DNA of 64,000 nt from Roseiarcus sp963726105 (GCA_963726105.1 CAVSBJ010000024.1:496001-560000), one strand, 5' to 3'; numbered from the stretch's first letter, positions 1-9,143 are shown. Notes: generated from the sequence alone by a model not told the origin. Program-made: numbers and translations.

Positions 1-183
1 ATGTCGCTTGGTCTGGGCGCGGGCGGCGAGCAGAACGCTCCGCTGGGACGGGCGGTGATCGGAGGCCTGCTCCTTGCAACGGTCGCGACGCTGGTGTTCG
101 TTCCGGCCGTCTTCTCCCTCCTGCACGCGAGGCGCGCGCCTCGCGTGGCGGAGAGTCCCGGCGCCCCAATTGTCGCAGCTTAA
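1..183 (+). CDS. RND efflux permease, C-terminal end (partial)
   Basis: The frame is open at the first base of the window and ends with TAA at 181-183, so this is only the last 60 residues; the first ATG is probably an internal Met. The segment PLGRAVIGGLLLATVATLVF followed by VPAVFSLL is the usual last transmembrane region of HAE1/AcrB-family inner-membrane proton-drug antiporters. The adaptor gene starts 16 bp downstream with its ribosome site touching this stop codon, so the two form an operon. Family is clear; substrate cannot be told from this piece. Confidence 0.85.
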   Translation: MSLGLGAGGEQNAPLGRAVIGGLLLATVATLVFVPAVFSLLHARRAPRVAESPGAPIVAA

Positions 184-199
184 GGAGCCTGGGCATATT

Positions 200-1453
200 A
201 TGCTGAAGGATCCGGAGGCAAAGGAATTCGCCCCGCTGGAGGCCCCCCCGGTGATGCGGCGACCCGCTCGGCTCAGCGGCATGTTGTTTGTCGGACTGGC
301 GATCGTAGCGGCGCTGCTCGGCGGCCTGATTTACAATGGCATGCGCGAGCGCTCGGCGGCGGAGGCGGCGCTGGCGACAGAGACCACGCAGGATGCGGCG
401 CCGTTCGTCGACGTCGTGCATCCAGCCGGCGACGCGCCCGACCAGACGCTGGTGTTGCCGGGCCAGACCATGGCGTTTATCGACACCCCGATCTACGCGC
501 GCGCCAGCGGCTACCTGAAAAGCTGGAATTACGACATCGGCGCCCATGTGAAGCGGGAGGACGTGCTCGCGCAGATCGATAGCCCTGAACTCGACCAGCA
601 GTTGCGCGCGGCGCAGGCGCAACTGGCGCAGATGCAGGCCGCAGTGACGCAGGCGGAGGCGAATATGGACCTCGCCAAGGTGACGAGCGGCCGCACCTCG
701 GAGCTCGTGCGGCAGGGCTGGACCAGCCGGCAGCAAGGCGATCAAGACCGGTTAACCTATGCGGGGAGCACGGCCGCGGTCGACGTCGCGCGCGCCAACG
801 TGCGGGTGGAGCAGGCGCAGGTGGACCGCTTGGAGCAACTGACCAGTTTCGAGCGCGTGACGGCGCCGTTCGATGGCCTGATCACTGCACGCAACACCGA
901 TGTCGGCGCGCTGATCAACGCCGGGGCCGGGAGCCCCGCCACAGAGTTGTTCCACATGGCCTCGATCCAGACGCTGCGCATCTTCGTCGCGGCACCGGAG
1001 ACCGACGCGCCGGATTTGCACCCGGGCGCTGCGGCGACGGTGACGTTCGACGAGTATCCGGGGCAGGTGTTCCAGGGCACGCTGGCGCGCACCGACGGAG
1101 CGATCAACCCCACCTCACGAACTCTGCTGGTCGAGGTGGACGTGGATAACGCCGACGGCAAGCTGCTGCCCGGCGCCTACGCCTTCGTGCAGTTCACGCT
1201 TCAGCGGCGGGCACATTCAGTCGTGATTCCGGCCAACACGCTGCTATTCCGCAGCGAGGGGCTGCGGGTCGCCGTGGTGCGCAACGGCGTTGCGGAACTG
1301 GCGCCGGTCACCATCGGCCGGGACTATGGCGACCGCGTCGAGGTGTTGACCGGCCTGAACTCCACGGATGAGGTGATCATCAATCCGTCCGATTCGCTGG
1401 TCAGCGGCACCGCGGTGCGCCTGGTAAAGCACAAGCCGGGAGGCGCTGCCTGA
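200..1453 (+). CDS. RND efflux periplasmic adaptor (membrane fusion protein)
   Basis: A 417-residue HlyD/MFP-type adaptor that links an inner-membrane RND pump to an outer-membrane channel. One N-terminal membrane anchor lies at about residues 27-46, followed by a biotinyl-lipoyl half (YARASGYLKSWNYDIGAHVK), a coiled-coil hairpin rich in Gln/Ala near residues 130-200, the returning lipoyl half (FERVTAPFDGLITARNTDVG) and a beta-barrel domain. ATG at 200 is chosen because AAGGAG lies at 182-187 and the protein then begins with a short cytosolic tail and the anchor; an upstream in-frame ATG at 74 would overlap the permease gene. Substrate unknown. Confidence 0.88.
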   Translation: MLKDPEAKEFAPLEAPPVMRRPARLSGMLFVGLAIVAALLGGLIYNGMRERSAAEAALATETTQDAAPFVDVVHPAGDAPDQTLVLPGQTMAFIDTPIYARASGYLKSWNYDIGAHVKREDVLAQIDSPELDQQLRAAQAQLAQMQAAVTQAEANMDLAKVTSGRTSELVRQGWTSRQQGDQDRLTYAGSTAAVDVARANVRVEQAQVDRLEQLTSFERVTAPFDGLITARNTDVGALINAGAGSPATELFHMASIQTLRIFVAAPETDAPDLHPGAAATVTFDEYPGQVFQGTLARTDGAINPTSRTLLVEVDVDNADGKLLPGAYAFVQFTLQRRAHSVVIPANTLLFRSEGLRVAVVRNGVAELAPVTIGRDYGDRVEVLTGLNSTDEVIINPSDSLVSGTAVRLVKHKPGGAA

Positions 1454-1949
1454 GATGCGCCGGCCAGCCACCAGCTTTGGCCACATAACTGCGGTGGATC
1501 GCCGCCACCGTCCTGGCCACGGCTTCTCCGCGCGCCTCATCGGCGCGGATGCCGCGCTTGACCTTTGGGCGCGGCGACACGCCTTGCGACAGTCGGAAAT
1601 TGAATCGATTCTGGCTATGGATGAAGCGGAAGCGCGTATACCTAAACGCACTCACGATGGGCTGTCTGTCCTTAACTCAGATGGATCTCTCAGGGGCTTC
1701 GGTTGGCCGACGATTCAGGACGCGACCGTCCGGACGCACATGAAGTGTGAGTTGGTCGGGCCGGGTGTCTTTCGGCGCGGCGACGATCCCGCAATGGCTG
1801 CTTTACGTCCGAGAGGAGCCGGGTGGAGAAGAGAACTTCCGCCTCGGGTCGGTAGCGTTTTTGCTGCGACGCAGCCGTCATGCTGGCCGCTTGAACGTTA
1901 GGACATTCTCGCCTGCGCTGCCGTCGCAAAACAGCGACCATGCGTCCAT
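1454..1949. other. Intergenic stretch without a supported gene
   Basis: About 500 bases between the efflux operon and the first insertion sequence. Open frames exist on both strands but none resembles a known family, and their composition looks like out-of-frame translation of GC-rich DNA. It probably holds decayed mobile or flanking sequence. No promoter, terminator or RNA could be defended. Confidence 0.4.
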
Positions 1950-2978
1950 TATAGCGCGATCTGCTTTGACTGAATCGCGGGGGATTCCCAAGAGGGCGCG
2001 AGTTAGATTCAAATCTGCTGGCTGGGCTTGGAGGCCAGCAGGGATGGCTCGAGCTTATTCTTTGGACCTGCGCGAGCGGGTGATGGCGGCGGTCACGGCG
2101 GGTCAGTCCTGCCGTTCGGCAGCCAGGACGTTCATGATCAGCGTGGCGAGCGTCGTGAAGTGGTCGCAGCGCCAGCGCGCTATCGGCAGTCCGGCGGCGC
2201 TGAAGATGGGCGGGCGCAGGCCCTATCTTGTGGCGCGTGAGCGCGATTGGGCTCTCTCGCGGATCGCCGAGAAGCCGGATCTCACGCTGCGCGCTCGGCT
2301 TAAGGAGCTGGCCGACCGCGGCCTGGTGGTGAGCTATTACGCGCTTTGGCATTTTCTCCAGCACGAAGGCGTGACGTTCAAAAAAAAGCCTTCGCGCCTC
2401 CGAACAGGACCGGCCGGACGTCGCCAGGCGGCGTGAGCGGTGGAAGGCGCGTCAGGCGACGATCGATCCGAAGCGGCTCGTCTTCATCGACGAGACCTGG
2501 GCCAAAACCAACATGACGCGCATCCACGGCCGATGCGCCAGAGGCCAGCGCCTCGTCGCCAAAGCGCCCTTCGGCAAATGGCGGACCCTCACCTTCCTGG
2601 CGGCTTTGCGTTGCGACGGCCTCACCGCGCCCTGCGTCATCGACGGACCGATCAATGGCATGAGCTTCCGCGCCTATGTCGAGCAGGTTCTCGTCCCGAT
2701 CCTTAAGCCGGACGACATTGTCGTCATGGATAACCTCGGCAGTCATAAGGGCCGCGCCGTTCGCGGCGCCATCCGCGCCGCCAACGCCAAGCTCTTCTTC
2801 CTGCCCGCCTACTCGCCCGACCTCAACCCGATCGAACAGGCCTTCGCCAAAATGAAGACCCTCCTGCGCAAGGCCGACGCTCGAACAATCGACGAGACCT
2901 GGCGAACCATCGGCGCCCTGCTCGATTGCTTCACCCCAACCGAATGGCTACGCTTCAGCCTAACCAGATCACGCTTTA
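1950..2978 (+). mobile_element. IS630-family insertion sequence, copy 1
   Basis: Left end TATAGCGCGATCTG at 1950 matches, with two mismatches, the reverse complement of the right end (CTAAAGCGTGATCTG ending at 2978-2979); both ends carry the TA dinucleotide typical of IS630 targets. The element is about 1.03 kb and encodes a two-frame transposase. The right end directly abuts a deleted IS5-type element. A truncated inverted copy of the left half lies at 6071-6577 and is almost identical. Confidence 0.8.
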
Positions 2979-3004
2979 GGCTCCAAACTCAATCAAGGTA
3001 TTGA
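2044..3004 (+). CDS. IS630-family transposase, two frames joined at an A8 run
   Basis: The first frame (2044-2436) carries the N-terminal helix-turn-helix part (MARAYSLDLRERVMAAV). The second frame is open from at least 2381 to 3004 and carries the DDE catalytic domain: Asp in VFIDETWAK, Asp in VVMDNLGSHK, Glu in NPIEQAFAKMK. The frames meet at eight A residues, 2380-2387, where slippage would join them (KKKP in one frame, KKSLRASEQ in the other). The same A8 occurs in the second copy, which favours programmed frameshifting. The extreme C-terminus looks altered: instead of the family's Cys-Ala-Asn-Tyr-Phe ending it reads TEWLRFSL, consistent with a small deletion near 2945. Activity is therefore doubtful. 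Confidence 0.75.
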
Positions 3005-3368
3005 GTGGGTTATCTGTGTGTGATGCAAGCCGAATCGGGTTGGGGGACTTGGATCATGCCCGGCGAGTTTTGGTTGAACGAAGCGCAATGGGGAGCCATT
3101 GGCCCGCTGTTGCCCAAGAACCAGGCTGGGCGCGAAGGACCGACGACCGGCGGGTCATCAGCGGCATCGTCCACGTTCTGAAAATTGGCTGTCGCTGGCA
3201 GGATTGCCCGGCCGTGTTCGGGCCTTCGAGACGCTCTACAATGTTCTGCCGCCTCAAGGATTGGAGACGCATCGCCGCCCGCTAACGACAAGCTCGCAGC
3301 CCGCTTCGCCGCCGCCGTCATGCTCGCCGCCGTCATCATCTGGTGGACCTGACTGAGTCCGGAGCCTA
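2979..3368 (+). mobile_element. Internally deleted IS5-type element (MITE-like remnant)
   Basis: Both ends are recognisable: the left reads TAGGCTCCAAACTCAATCA from 2977, the right is the reverse complement of TAGGCTCCGGACTCAGTCA ending at 3368. Inside are the transposase N-terminus (about 3055-3270; pieces MPGEFWLNEAQWGAIGPLLP and VISGIVHVLKIGCRWQDC, in different frames) joined directly to the very C-terminus (3288-3353; FAAAVMLAAVIIWWT, stop). The catalytic centre is missing. With both ends kept, it could be mobilised in trans if an active relative exists. Confidence 0.65.
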
Positions 3369-3993
3369 GGAGGTGTGGACTCTTGGGATTCCTTTTTAGG
3401 GGCAAATCAGATTCAAGGCTGCTTTTGGGAGGCAGTCTTGGGTGTGATGGACCGGTTGGTTTTGAGCGAGGCGGGGTGGGAGCGGATGGCTCCGCTGATC
3501 ATTGGTCGACCTGGACTTTGAATATCGGATCGTCGATTGCACCATCGTGCGGGCGCATCAGCACGCCGCGGGGGCGAAAAAAAGGGTCTGAAGATCAAGC
3601 GTTCGGCCGCTCGCGGCGGCCTGAGCACCAAGATCCATATGGCCGTTCGCGGCCTGGGATGGCCGGTGCGGTTCACGCTGACCGCAGGTCAGAAGGGCGA
3701 TGCGCCGCAAGCTGCCGCCTTGATCGAGGGATGGCCCGCCGAGGCGGTCATGGCCGATACAGCCTATGACGCCGATCTCTTGCGCCAAGCCATCGACGCC
3801 AAAGGCGCGATCGCCGTCATCCCCAACAATCCGTCGCGCGCCCTCAAATATCCGCTCGACAAGCATCTCTACGCCCAGCGTCATCGGGTGCACTGCTGTT
3901 TCTCAAAACTCAAGCAATTCCGCCGTGTCGCAACCCGCTTCGAAAAGACCGCACGCAATTACCGCGCCGTCCTAACTCTCGCCGCCATCATAG
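3369..3993 (+). pseudogene. IS5-family transposase remnant with internal deletion
   Basis: Starts with MDRLVLSEAGWERMAPLIIG at 3447, then jumps from the N-terminal 25 residues straight to the first catalytic region (DFEYRIVDCTIVRAHQH), so the segment holding the WRDLP motif is deleted. The rest (GGLSTKIHMAVRGLG, the catalytic Asp in MADTAYDADLLR, then FSKLKQFRRVATRFEKTARN) is present but in several frames because of A-run shifts near 3580. Bases 3369-3816 recur, apparently identically, at 14741-15188. The C-terminus is lost: the reading runs into another IS5 scrap at about 3993. Confidence 0.7.
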
Positions 3994-4074
3994 TGGATTG
4001 CCCGCGCCGGCAGTCCGTGGCGAGATCTGCCGGGTTCGTTCGGCCACTGGAACAGCGTGTTCACCCGCTTCGAC
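3994..4074 (+). pseudogene. IS5-family transposase scrap (N-terminal region)
   Basis: A short piece reading WIARAGSPWRDLPGSFGHWN and SVFTRFDD, the conserved N-terminal region of IS5/IS427-type transposases. It is fused at both sides to other IS remnants and has neither start nor end of its own. Confidence 0.55.
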
Positions 4075-4341
4075 GATCCACCGCATCTGGAAGACTTTCA
4101 ACCTCCAGCCTCGCCGCACCGAGACCTTAAAGCTCTCAACCGATCCTCTGTTCGTCGAGAAGGTGCGCGATGATATCGTCGGGCTTTATCTGTCGCCGCC
4201 GGAGCACGCGCTGGTTCTTTGCGTTGACGAAAAGAGCCAAATCCAGGCGCTGGACCGAACGCAGCAGGTTTTGCCCATGCGCCCGGGCCAAATCGAGCGG
4301 CGCACCCGCGACTATACCCGTCACGGAACCCCTAGGACGTG
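4075..4341 (+). pseudogene. IS630-family transposase fragment
   Basis: Encodes about 90 residues with the family signature HRIWKTFNLQPRRTETLKLS followed by TDPLFVEKVRDDIVGLYLSP and LVLCVDEKSQIQALDR, the last containing the first catalytic Asp of one IS630 branch. Both ends are missing and the following bases switch to an IS5 remnant on the opposite strand. It belongs to a different IS630 type from the copy at 1950. Confidence 0.65.
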
Positions 4342-4350
4342 GCGACGATT

Positions 4351-4759
4351 TAACTATTTGAGCCAGAAGGCGATGGCGGCGAGTTTGACGAAGGCCATGA
4401 AGTTGGCGAGCAGCTTGTGGTAGCGTGTGGCGACGCGGCGGAACTGCTTGAGCTTGTTGAAGAAGCGCTCGATGATGTTGCGCTCCTTGTAGAGTTCGGC
4501 GTCATAGGGACGCTTGAACGTGCGGTTCGGCTTGGGCGGAATGACAGGCTCACCGCCGCTTTCAGCGATCTTGTCGCACCAGTGATCGGCGTCGTAGCCC
4601 TTGTCGGCGATCGTGACGTCAGGGGCGAAGCCCTCGATCAGCTCGTGGGCGAAGGCGATGTCGTTGCGTTGGCCTGGCGAGCCGATCAGGCGCACCGGAT
4701 TGCCCAGCGCATCGCCGGCGGCGTGGATTTTGGTGCTCAGGCCTCCGCGGGAGCGGCCA
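4351..4759 (-). pseudogene. IS5-family transposase, C-terminal part
   Basis: On the minus strand this reads RSRGGLSTKIHAAGDALGNP, then VRLIGSPGQRNDIAFAHELI, the catalytic block TIADKGYDADHWCDKIAESG and the Glu region NIIERFFNKLKQFRRVATRY, ending AAIAFWLK and stop. It matches the IS427 group of IS5. The N-terminus is cut off exactly where the IS256 element begins (4760), so that insertion or a recombination there removed it. Confidence 0.7.
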
Positions 4760-4798
4760 GGGACTGTCGGAAATCTTGTGCGCGGGGCCGGGTTTCCA

Positions 4799-6015
4799 TC
4801 AGGTTCTGACGAAGCGATCGCCGAACATGATGGCGAACTGGGTCTTAGCCTCGGCCCATTCGCGGGGCGGCATTTTCCATTGCTGAGCGACTTGGCGCAA
4901 GACCAGGAAAATGAGCTTGGTCGCCGCCTCGTCGCTGGGGAAATGGCCTCTCGCCCGCACGGCCCGTCGCAGCGTGGCGTTCAAGGCCTCGATAGCATTC
5001 GTGGTGTAGACGATTTTGCGCACGGCCGGAGCGAAGGCGAAGAACGGGATGACCTGCTCCCATTGCCGCCGCCAGATCTGGCCGATCGCCGCGTATTTGC
5101 CGCCCCACGGGCCGCCCTCGAAGGCCTCGAGCGCCTTGCGGCCGGTTTCGGCGTCGGCGGCGCGGTAGATTTTCCGTAGCTCGGCGACGACGGGCTTCCG
5201 GTCTTTCCAGGACACGAAATCCAGCGAATTGCGGATGAGATGGACGATGCAGGTTTGAACCGCGGCCTGCGGAAAGACCGCCTCGATCGCCTCCGGAAAG
5301 CCCTTCAGGCCGTCGACGACGGCGATCAGGATGTCCTCGACGCCGCGGGCCTTCAGCTCGTTCATCACCTTGAGCCAGAATTTGGCGCCCTCGGTCGTCT
5401 CGATCCAGAGCCCGAGAATGTCCTTCGTTCCATCTGCTGCGACGCCAAGCGCGAGATAGACAGCCTTGTTGCGGACCAGGCCTTCGTCGCGGATCTTGCG
5501 TCGCGGATCTTGACCCTGATGGCGTCGAAGAAAACCAGCGGATAGCTCGTTTCCAGCGGCCGGTTCTGCCATTCGGCCACGGTCTCGAGCACGGCGTCGG
5601 TGACCGTCGAAATCAGGTCCGGCGACACCTCCAGCCCGTAAAGCTCCAGGAGATGGCCCTGGATCTCGCGTACCGTCATGCCGCGCGCGTACATCGACAC
5701 GATCTTGTCGTCGAAGCCGGGAAACCGCCGCTGGTAGCGCTGGATCAGCTTCGGATCGAATGTGCCTTCCCGATCGCGCGGAATGCGGATGTCGATCTTG
5801 GCCGTCTCCGTCAGGACCGTCTTCTTTGAAGAGCCGTTGCGCCGGTTCTGGGACCCCTCGGCGGCCTCATTGTCGAGATGATCGTCCAGCTCGGCGTTCA
5901 GCCCCCGCTCCGCCAGAGCCTTCTTCAGCTCATCGAAAAGACCGTCTTTCGAAAACACAGCCTTCGGGTCGCGGCCAGCCAAAAGATCGTCCAGCGTGTC
6001 CTTCTTGATCGCCAT
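4799..6015 (-). pseudogene. IS256-family transposase broken by a 14-bp tandem duplication
   Basis: Full-length mutator-type transposase split into two frames. The N-terminal frame (from ATG at 6015) runs MAIKKDTLDDLLAGRDPKAV to the first catalytic Asp (LVFFDAIRVKIRD); the C-terminal frame has KAVYLALGVAADGTKDILGL, the second Asp in IAVVDGLKGFPEAIE, the CIVHLIRNSLDFVSW block and the Glu in TTNAIEALNATLRR. The frame is lost at a perfect 14-bp tandem repeat at 5485-5512, which adds 14 bases and shifts the frame. Removing one unit would restore a protein of about 400 residues, the usual family length. Confidence 0.82.
5485..5512. repeat. 14-bp perfect tandem duplication inside IS256 transposase
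   Basis: CGTCGCGGATCTTG occurs twice back to back (5485-5498 and 5499-5512). It lies at the codons for Arg-Val-Lys-Ile-Arg-Asp just after the first catalytic Asp and is the sole cause visible for the frame break. Confidence 0.9.
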
Positions 6016-6070
6016 ATTCGCCCTCCATCGGCGCGATTATGGCCCCACGCACGAAATTCCTGACAGTCCC

Positions 6071-6577
6071 CTGACGCGCCTTCCACCGCTCACGCCGCCT
6101 GGCGACGTCCGGCCGGTCCTGTTCGGAGGCGCGAAGGCTTTTTTTTGAACGTCACGCCTTCGTGCTGGAGAAAATGCCAAAGCGCGTAATAGCTCACCAC
6201 CAGGCCGCGGTCGGCCAGCTCCTTAAGCCGAGCGCGCAGCGTGAGATCCGGCTTCTCGGCGATCCGCGAGAGAGCCCAATCGCGCTCACGCGCCACAAGA
6301 TAGGGCCTGCGCCCGCCCATCTTCAGCGCCGCCGGACTGCCGATAGCGCGCTGGCGCTGCGACCACTTCACGACGCTCGCCACGCTGATCATGAACGTCC
6401 TGGCTGCCGAACGGCAGGACTGACCCGCCGTGACCGCCGCCATCACCCGCTCGCGCAGGTCCAAAGAATAAGCTCGAGCCATCCCTGCTGGCCTCCAAGC
6501 CCAGCCAGCAGATTTGAATCTGACTCGCGCCCTCTTGGGAATCCCCCGCGATTCAGTCAAAGCAGATCGCGCTATAA
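6071..6577 (-). mobile_element. IS630-family element, truncated inverted copy 2
   Basis: Reverse complement of 1949-2455 with very few differences (for example GTCAGATTC here versus GTTAGATTC in copy 1). It keeps the outer end at 6577 and the whole first frame (6090-6482, ATG at 6482), including the A8 run (read as eight T on the plus strand at 6139-6146), and stops abruptly at 6071 where the IS256 end begins. The catalytic second frame is missing, so it cannot transpose alone. Confidence 0.8.
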
Positions 6578-7032
6578 GCCTTTGACGGCTACCAGAGCGC
6601 CGCTGCGCCGGCGCATCATCCAAAAGCTTTCAGCGCCTCCACGCTATCCCACGTGAGATCGGCGGATCGTTTTTCCAGGCGTACGAATTCTACGCAACTG
6701 ACCAATTCCTATCCATGCCAGCGGAGCCACCGGTAACGAACCGATGGGCGCTACTTCCGGTTTGGAGTGGCTGCGAAGGGGCGATCCAACCGTCCTTTTT
6801 CAAATCTATGCCGAGCGACGCCGGGCTTCGATGGCGCGGTGCAGCAGGCCTGTTAGCCGCGGGGATTGTGAATTGTGCTGGGCGTGGCTCAAATCTTTTC
6901 GCCAGGCGCGAAGTAGTGAGGAAAAACATACGGCCAGCTGTGTCGGTCGGCTGTGACTTCCGACTCAGCGGGAGCGTCGCCGGAACGTGCGCCTCGCCGA
7001 CCGGCCGACAACTCCGCGTCGCGGGACAGTCT
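6578..7032. other. Intergenic region upstream of the ABC/amidohydrolase locus
   Basis: About 450 bases with no frame I would defend as a gene. It lies between the IS pile and the sigma-54-like promoter at 7033. Open frames here on either strand lack family resemblance. It may hold enhancer sites for a sigma-54 activator, but no clear palindrome was found by eye. Confidence 0.4.
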
Positions 7033-7047
7033 TGGCACGTCGCTTGC
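7033..7047 (+). promoter_or_regulatory. Candidate sigma-54 (RpoN) promoter
   Basis: TGGCACGTCGCTTGC fits the RpoN consensus TGGCACG-N4-TTGC exactly, with GG and GC elements 10 bp apart (-24/-12). It lies about 100 bp before the binding-protein start at 7148, on the same strand. RpoN with NtrC controls nitrogen-scavenging genes in Proteobacteria, which suits an uptake system plus amidohydrolases. The site is inferred from the match only. Confidence 0.6.
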
Positions 7048-7147
7048 CATTCATTGCTTAAATCGTCTGCGGCGCTTCGCCTGCGCGTTGCATCGGATCC
7101 GGCTGCTCCACCGCCGGTCGTGGTCGGAACATGAGAGGAGAGGCACG

Positions 7148-8207
7148 ATGTGTGATCGTCATGGCAACCAAGATTTCGGTCTGACCAAGAGCGCGCTGAG
7201 CCGTCGAACGTCTTTAAAGACGAGCGCCCTTGGAACCATCGTTATGGCGGTGCCGGCCGGCATGATGGCCTGCCCGGTTCCGCCCACGCCGCGTCAACCG
7301 TCAAAGGCACTCATGTCAACGGTTTCTGCAACGTCGCCTTCTTCATCACCCACGCGCGGCAGCTCGCGAAGGAGGACGGCCTGACGCTGAAATTCGTCAA
7401 CACGCCCTCGTTTGCCGATCCAGTCACCTTCCTCGGAACCGGACAAGTCAACGTCAGCGTGATGCCGTGCACCAATTTCATGGCGCTTTACGACGCTGGC
7501 GCGCCAGTCAAGATCGTCGCCGGCGGCGGCGTGCCAGGCGTCTACATGTCGCCCAGCCGGGGCTCGACACACCCGAGAAGCTCAAGGGCAAGACGCTCGG
7601 GACGTTCCAGAACGATACTCTGGAAGTGCTTCCCTACGACTGGTTGAGGAAGAACGGGGTTTCGTACAAAGACGTGACGGTTCGCTACATGGATTCCCTG
7701 GGCGACATGGTCGCTGCTTTCAAGGCGGGCTCGATTGACATCCCTTCCACAATCGAACCTTACGGTTCGTCGCTCCTCGGCGACGTCAAAGGCTCTGTGC
7801 TCTTGTCCGACGGCGTCGACATCTATGGCCCGGACTATCCCGATTGCATCCTCGCGGCGAGCACGGAGCTCCTGCAGAAGGATCCGAAAAGCGTTAAGGC
7901 CCTGATCAAGGCGATGCTGAAGGCGCAATTGCTCTGGGAACAAGATCGCGAGACGCTGCTCGGCGAGCTCGTCGGCACTTACTACAAGACTTCGCTCGAA
8001 AGCGCTCGCATCGGCGGCAAGACTCAGCCCGCGAAGGTCGATCAGCGCGCCCAGACGGATTTCATCCTGAACCGCGTCGATTGGGTCATGGCGATGGGCT
8101 ACATCAAGAAGAAGCCGGGCAAGGATGCGATCGACTGGAGCCTTCTCGAACAGGCGATCGCCGAGGTTCCTGACGTTCACGCCAAGCTCAAATACAAGTC
8201 CGCCTGA
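7148..8207 (+). pseudogene. NMT1/SsuA-type ABC transporter substrate-binding protein, frameshifted
   Basis: Reads as one periplasmic binding protein spread over three frames. It begins MCDRHGNQDFGLTKSALSRR with a Tat/Sec-like leader, continues NGFCNVAFFITHARQLAKED and VNVSVMPCTNFMALYDAGAP, and ends with a long intact stretch (PGLDTPEKLKGKTLGTFQND to LKYKSA). Breaks: one between 7270 and 7300, and one just after 7548 where a single G seems lost from the codons for Met-Val-Ala-Gln. NMT1/THI5-like proteins bind sulfonates, nitrate, pyrimidines or related small molecules. First gene of a same-strand set with permease and ATPase; a good ribosome site (GAGAGGAGAGG) lies just upstream. Confidence 0.8.
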
Positions 8208-8212
8208 ACCCC

Positions 8213-9143
8213 GTGTCGGCGACCAGCATAAAGATCGGCGACGAACGCAAAGTCGCCGATTCTCGCGGATTCGGCTCTGCTTCCTTCCGGCGTGCGATTG
8301 TTTTTGTCGAGCAGCACGGGCCGAAGCTCGGCTGGGGCCTGCTTTCGGTCGGACTCTTCGCCGGCCTTTGGGAATTCCTCTGGTACATCAATGTCGCCGA
8401 CCACCGGCTGTTGCCGCCTCCCCACGTTTTTCTTGGCGATCTCGCCGGACAGGCGCAGAACTTCAACACCGCCAAACGATGGGAGATCGGCGTCGATCCC
8501 AATTCAGGCCAACCCCCTTTGAAGCTGTGCTCATCACGATGGCGTCGTCGACGATGCGGGTCCTAGTCGGCCTCGCCATCGCTGCAACCGCGAGCCTCTG
8601 CATAGGAATTGTGATCCGCTACTACGGCTTATTCGGCAAGCTGGTTCTGCCGACGGTGACATTGCTCGCTCCCGTTTCGCCAGTCGCATGGTTGCCGGTG
8701 GCGATCTTCCTGTTCGGTATCGGCAACGGGTCGGCAATATTCATGGTGTTCATCGCGCTATTTTTCACGATGACCCTCGCCACGATCACTCAGATCAATT
8801 CCGTCAACCGCAATTATATCAATGTTGGGCGCACGACCGGCGCGAGCAAGCTTCAGATCTACACGCGCGTCATTCTGCCCGCGATCCTGCCAGGCTTGCT
8901 TGTGGTGCTCCGTCTCAATCTGTTCGGCGCGTGGATGGTGGTGCTGGTCGCTGAGGCGACTGGCGTCGGTTACGGCCTCGGGCAGATTATTTCGATGGCC
9001 CGCAACACGTTCAAATCCCGGGCTGCTCTATTTCACCATTGTCATCATCGGACTGCTCGGCTTCGCATTCGACTTTGCCCTCCGGCTGCTTCAGCAGCGG
9101 GTCTTGTTTTGGCTTCCCAAAGGCCAAGGGGACTGGGCAGTGA
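8213..9143 (+). pseudogene. ABC transporter permease (SsuC/TauC type), frameshifted
   Basis: Begins GTG at 8213 (MSATSIKIGDERKVADSRGF), six bases after the binding-protein stop. Membrane segments include WGLLSVGLFAGLWEFLWYI, LVGLAIAATASLCIGIVIRY and LLVVLRLNLFGAWMVVLVAE. The cytoplasmic EAA loop is visible (GRTTGASKLQIYTRVILPAI). Frame breaks occur near the C5 run at 8513-8517 and at an AAA run at about 9016 (expected ThrPheAsnProGlyLeu). The gene seems to have ended at a GTGA overlap with the ATPase near 9140. Both breaks sit in short homopolymers, so read-level confirmation is desirable. Confidence 0.78.

Larger units (their letters stand above)
4760..6070 (-). mobile_element. IS256-family insertion sequence
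   Basis: Terminal inverted repeats of about 30 bp are visible: 4760-4789 (GGGACTGTCGGAAATCTTGT...) and the complement of 6041-6070 (GGGACTGTCAGGAATTTCGT...), with scattered mismatches. The element is 1.31 kb with a transposase on the minus strand. The flanking 8-mers (4752-4759 and 6071-6078) are not repeated, so it did not arrive by a simple insertion at this spot; it now joins an IS5 remnant to a truncated IS630 copy. Confidence 0.8.

Noticed and set aside
1455..1901. A 148-codon frame after the efflux operon
   Set aside because: No ribosome site, no family similarity, and compositional signs of out-of-frame translation.
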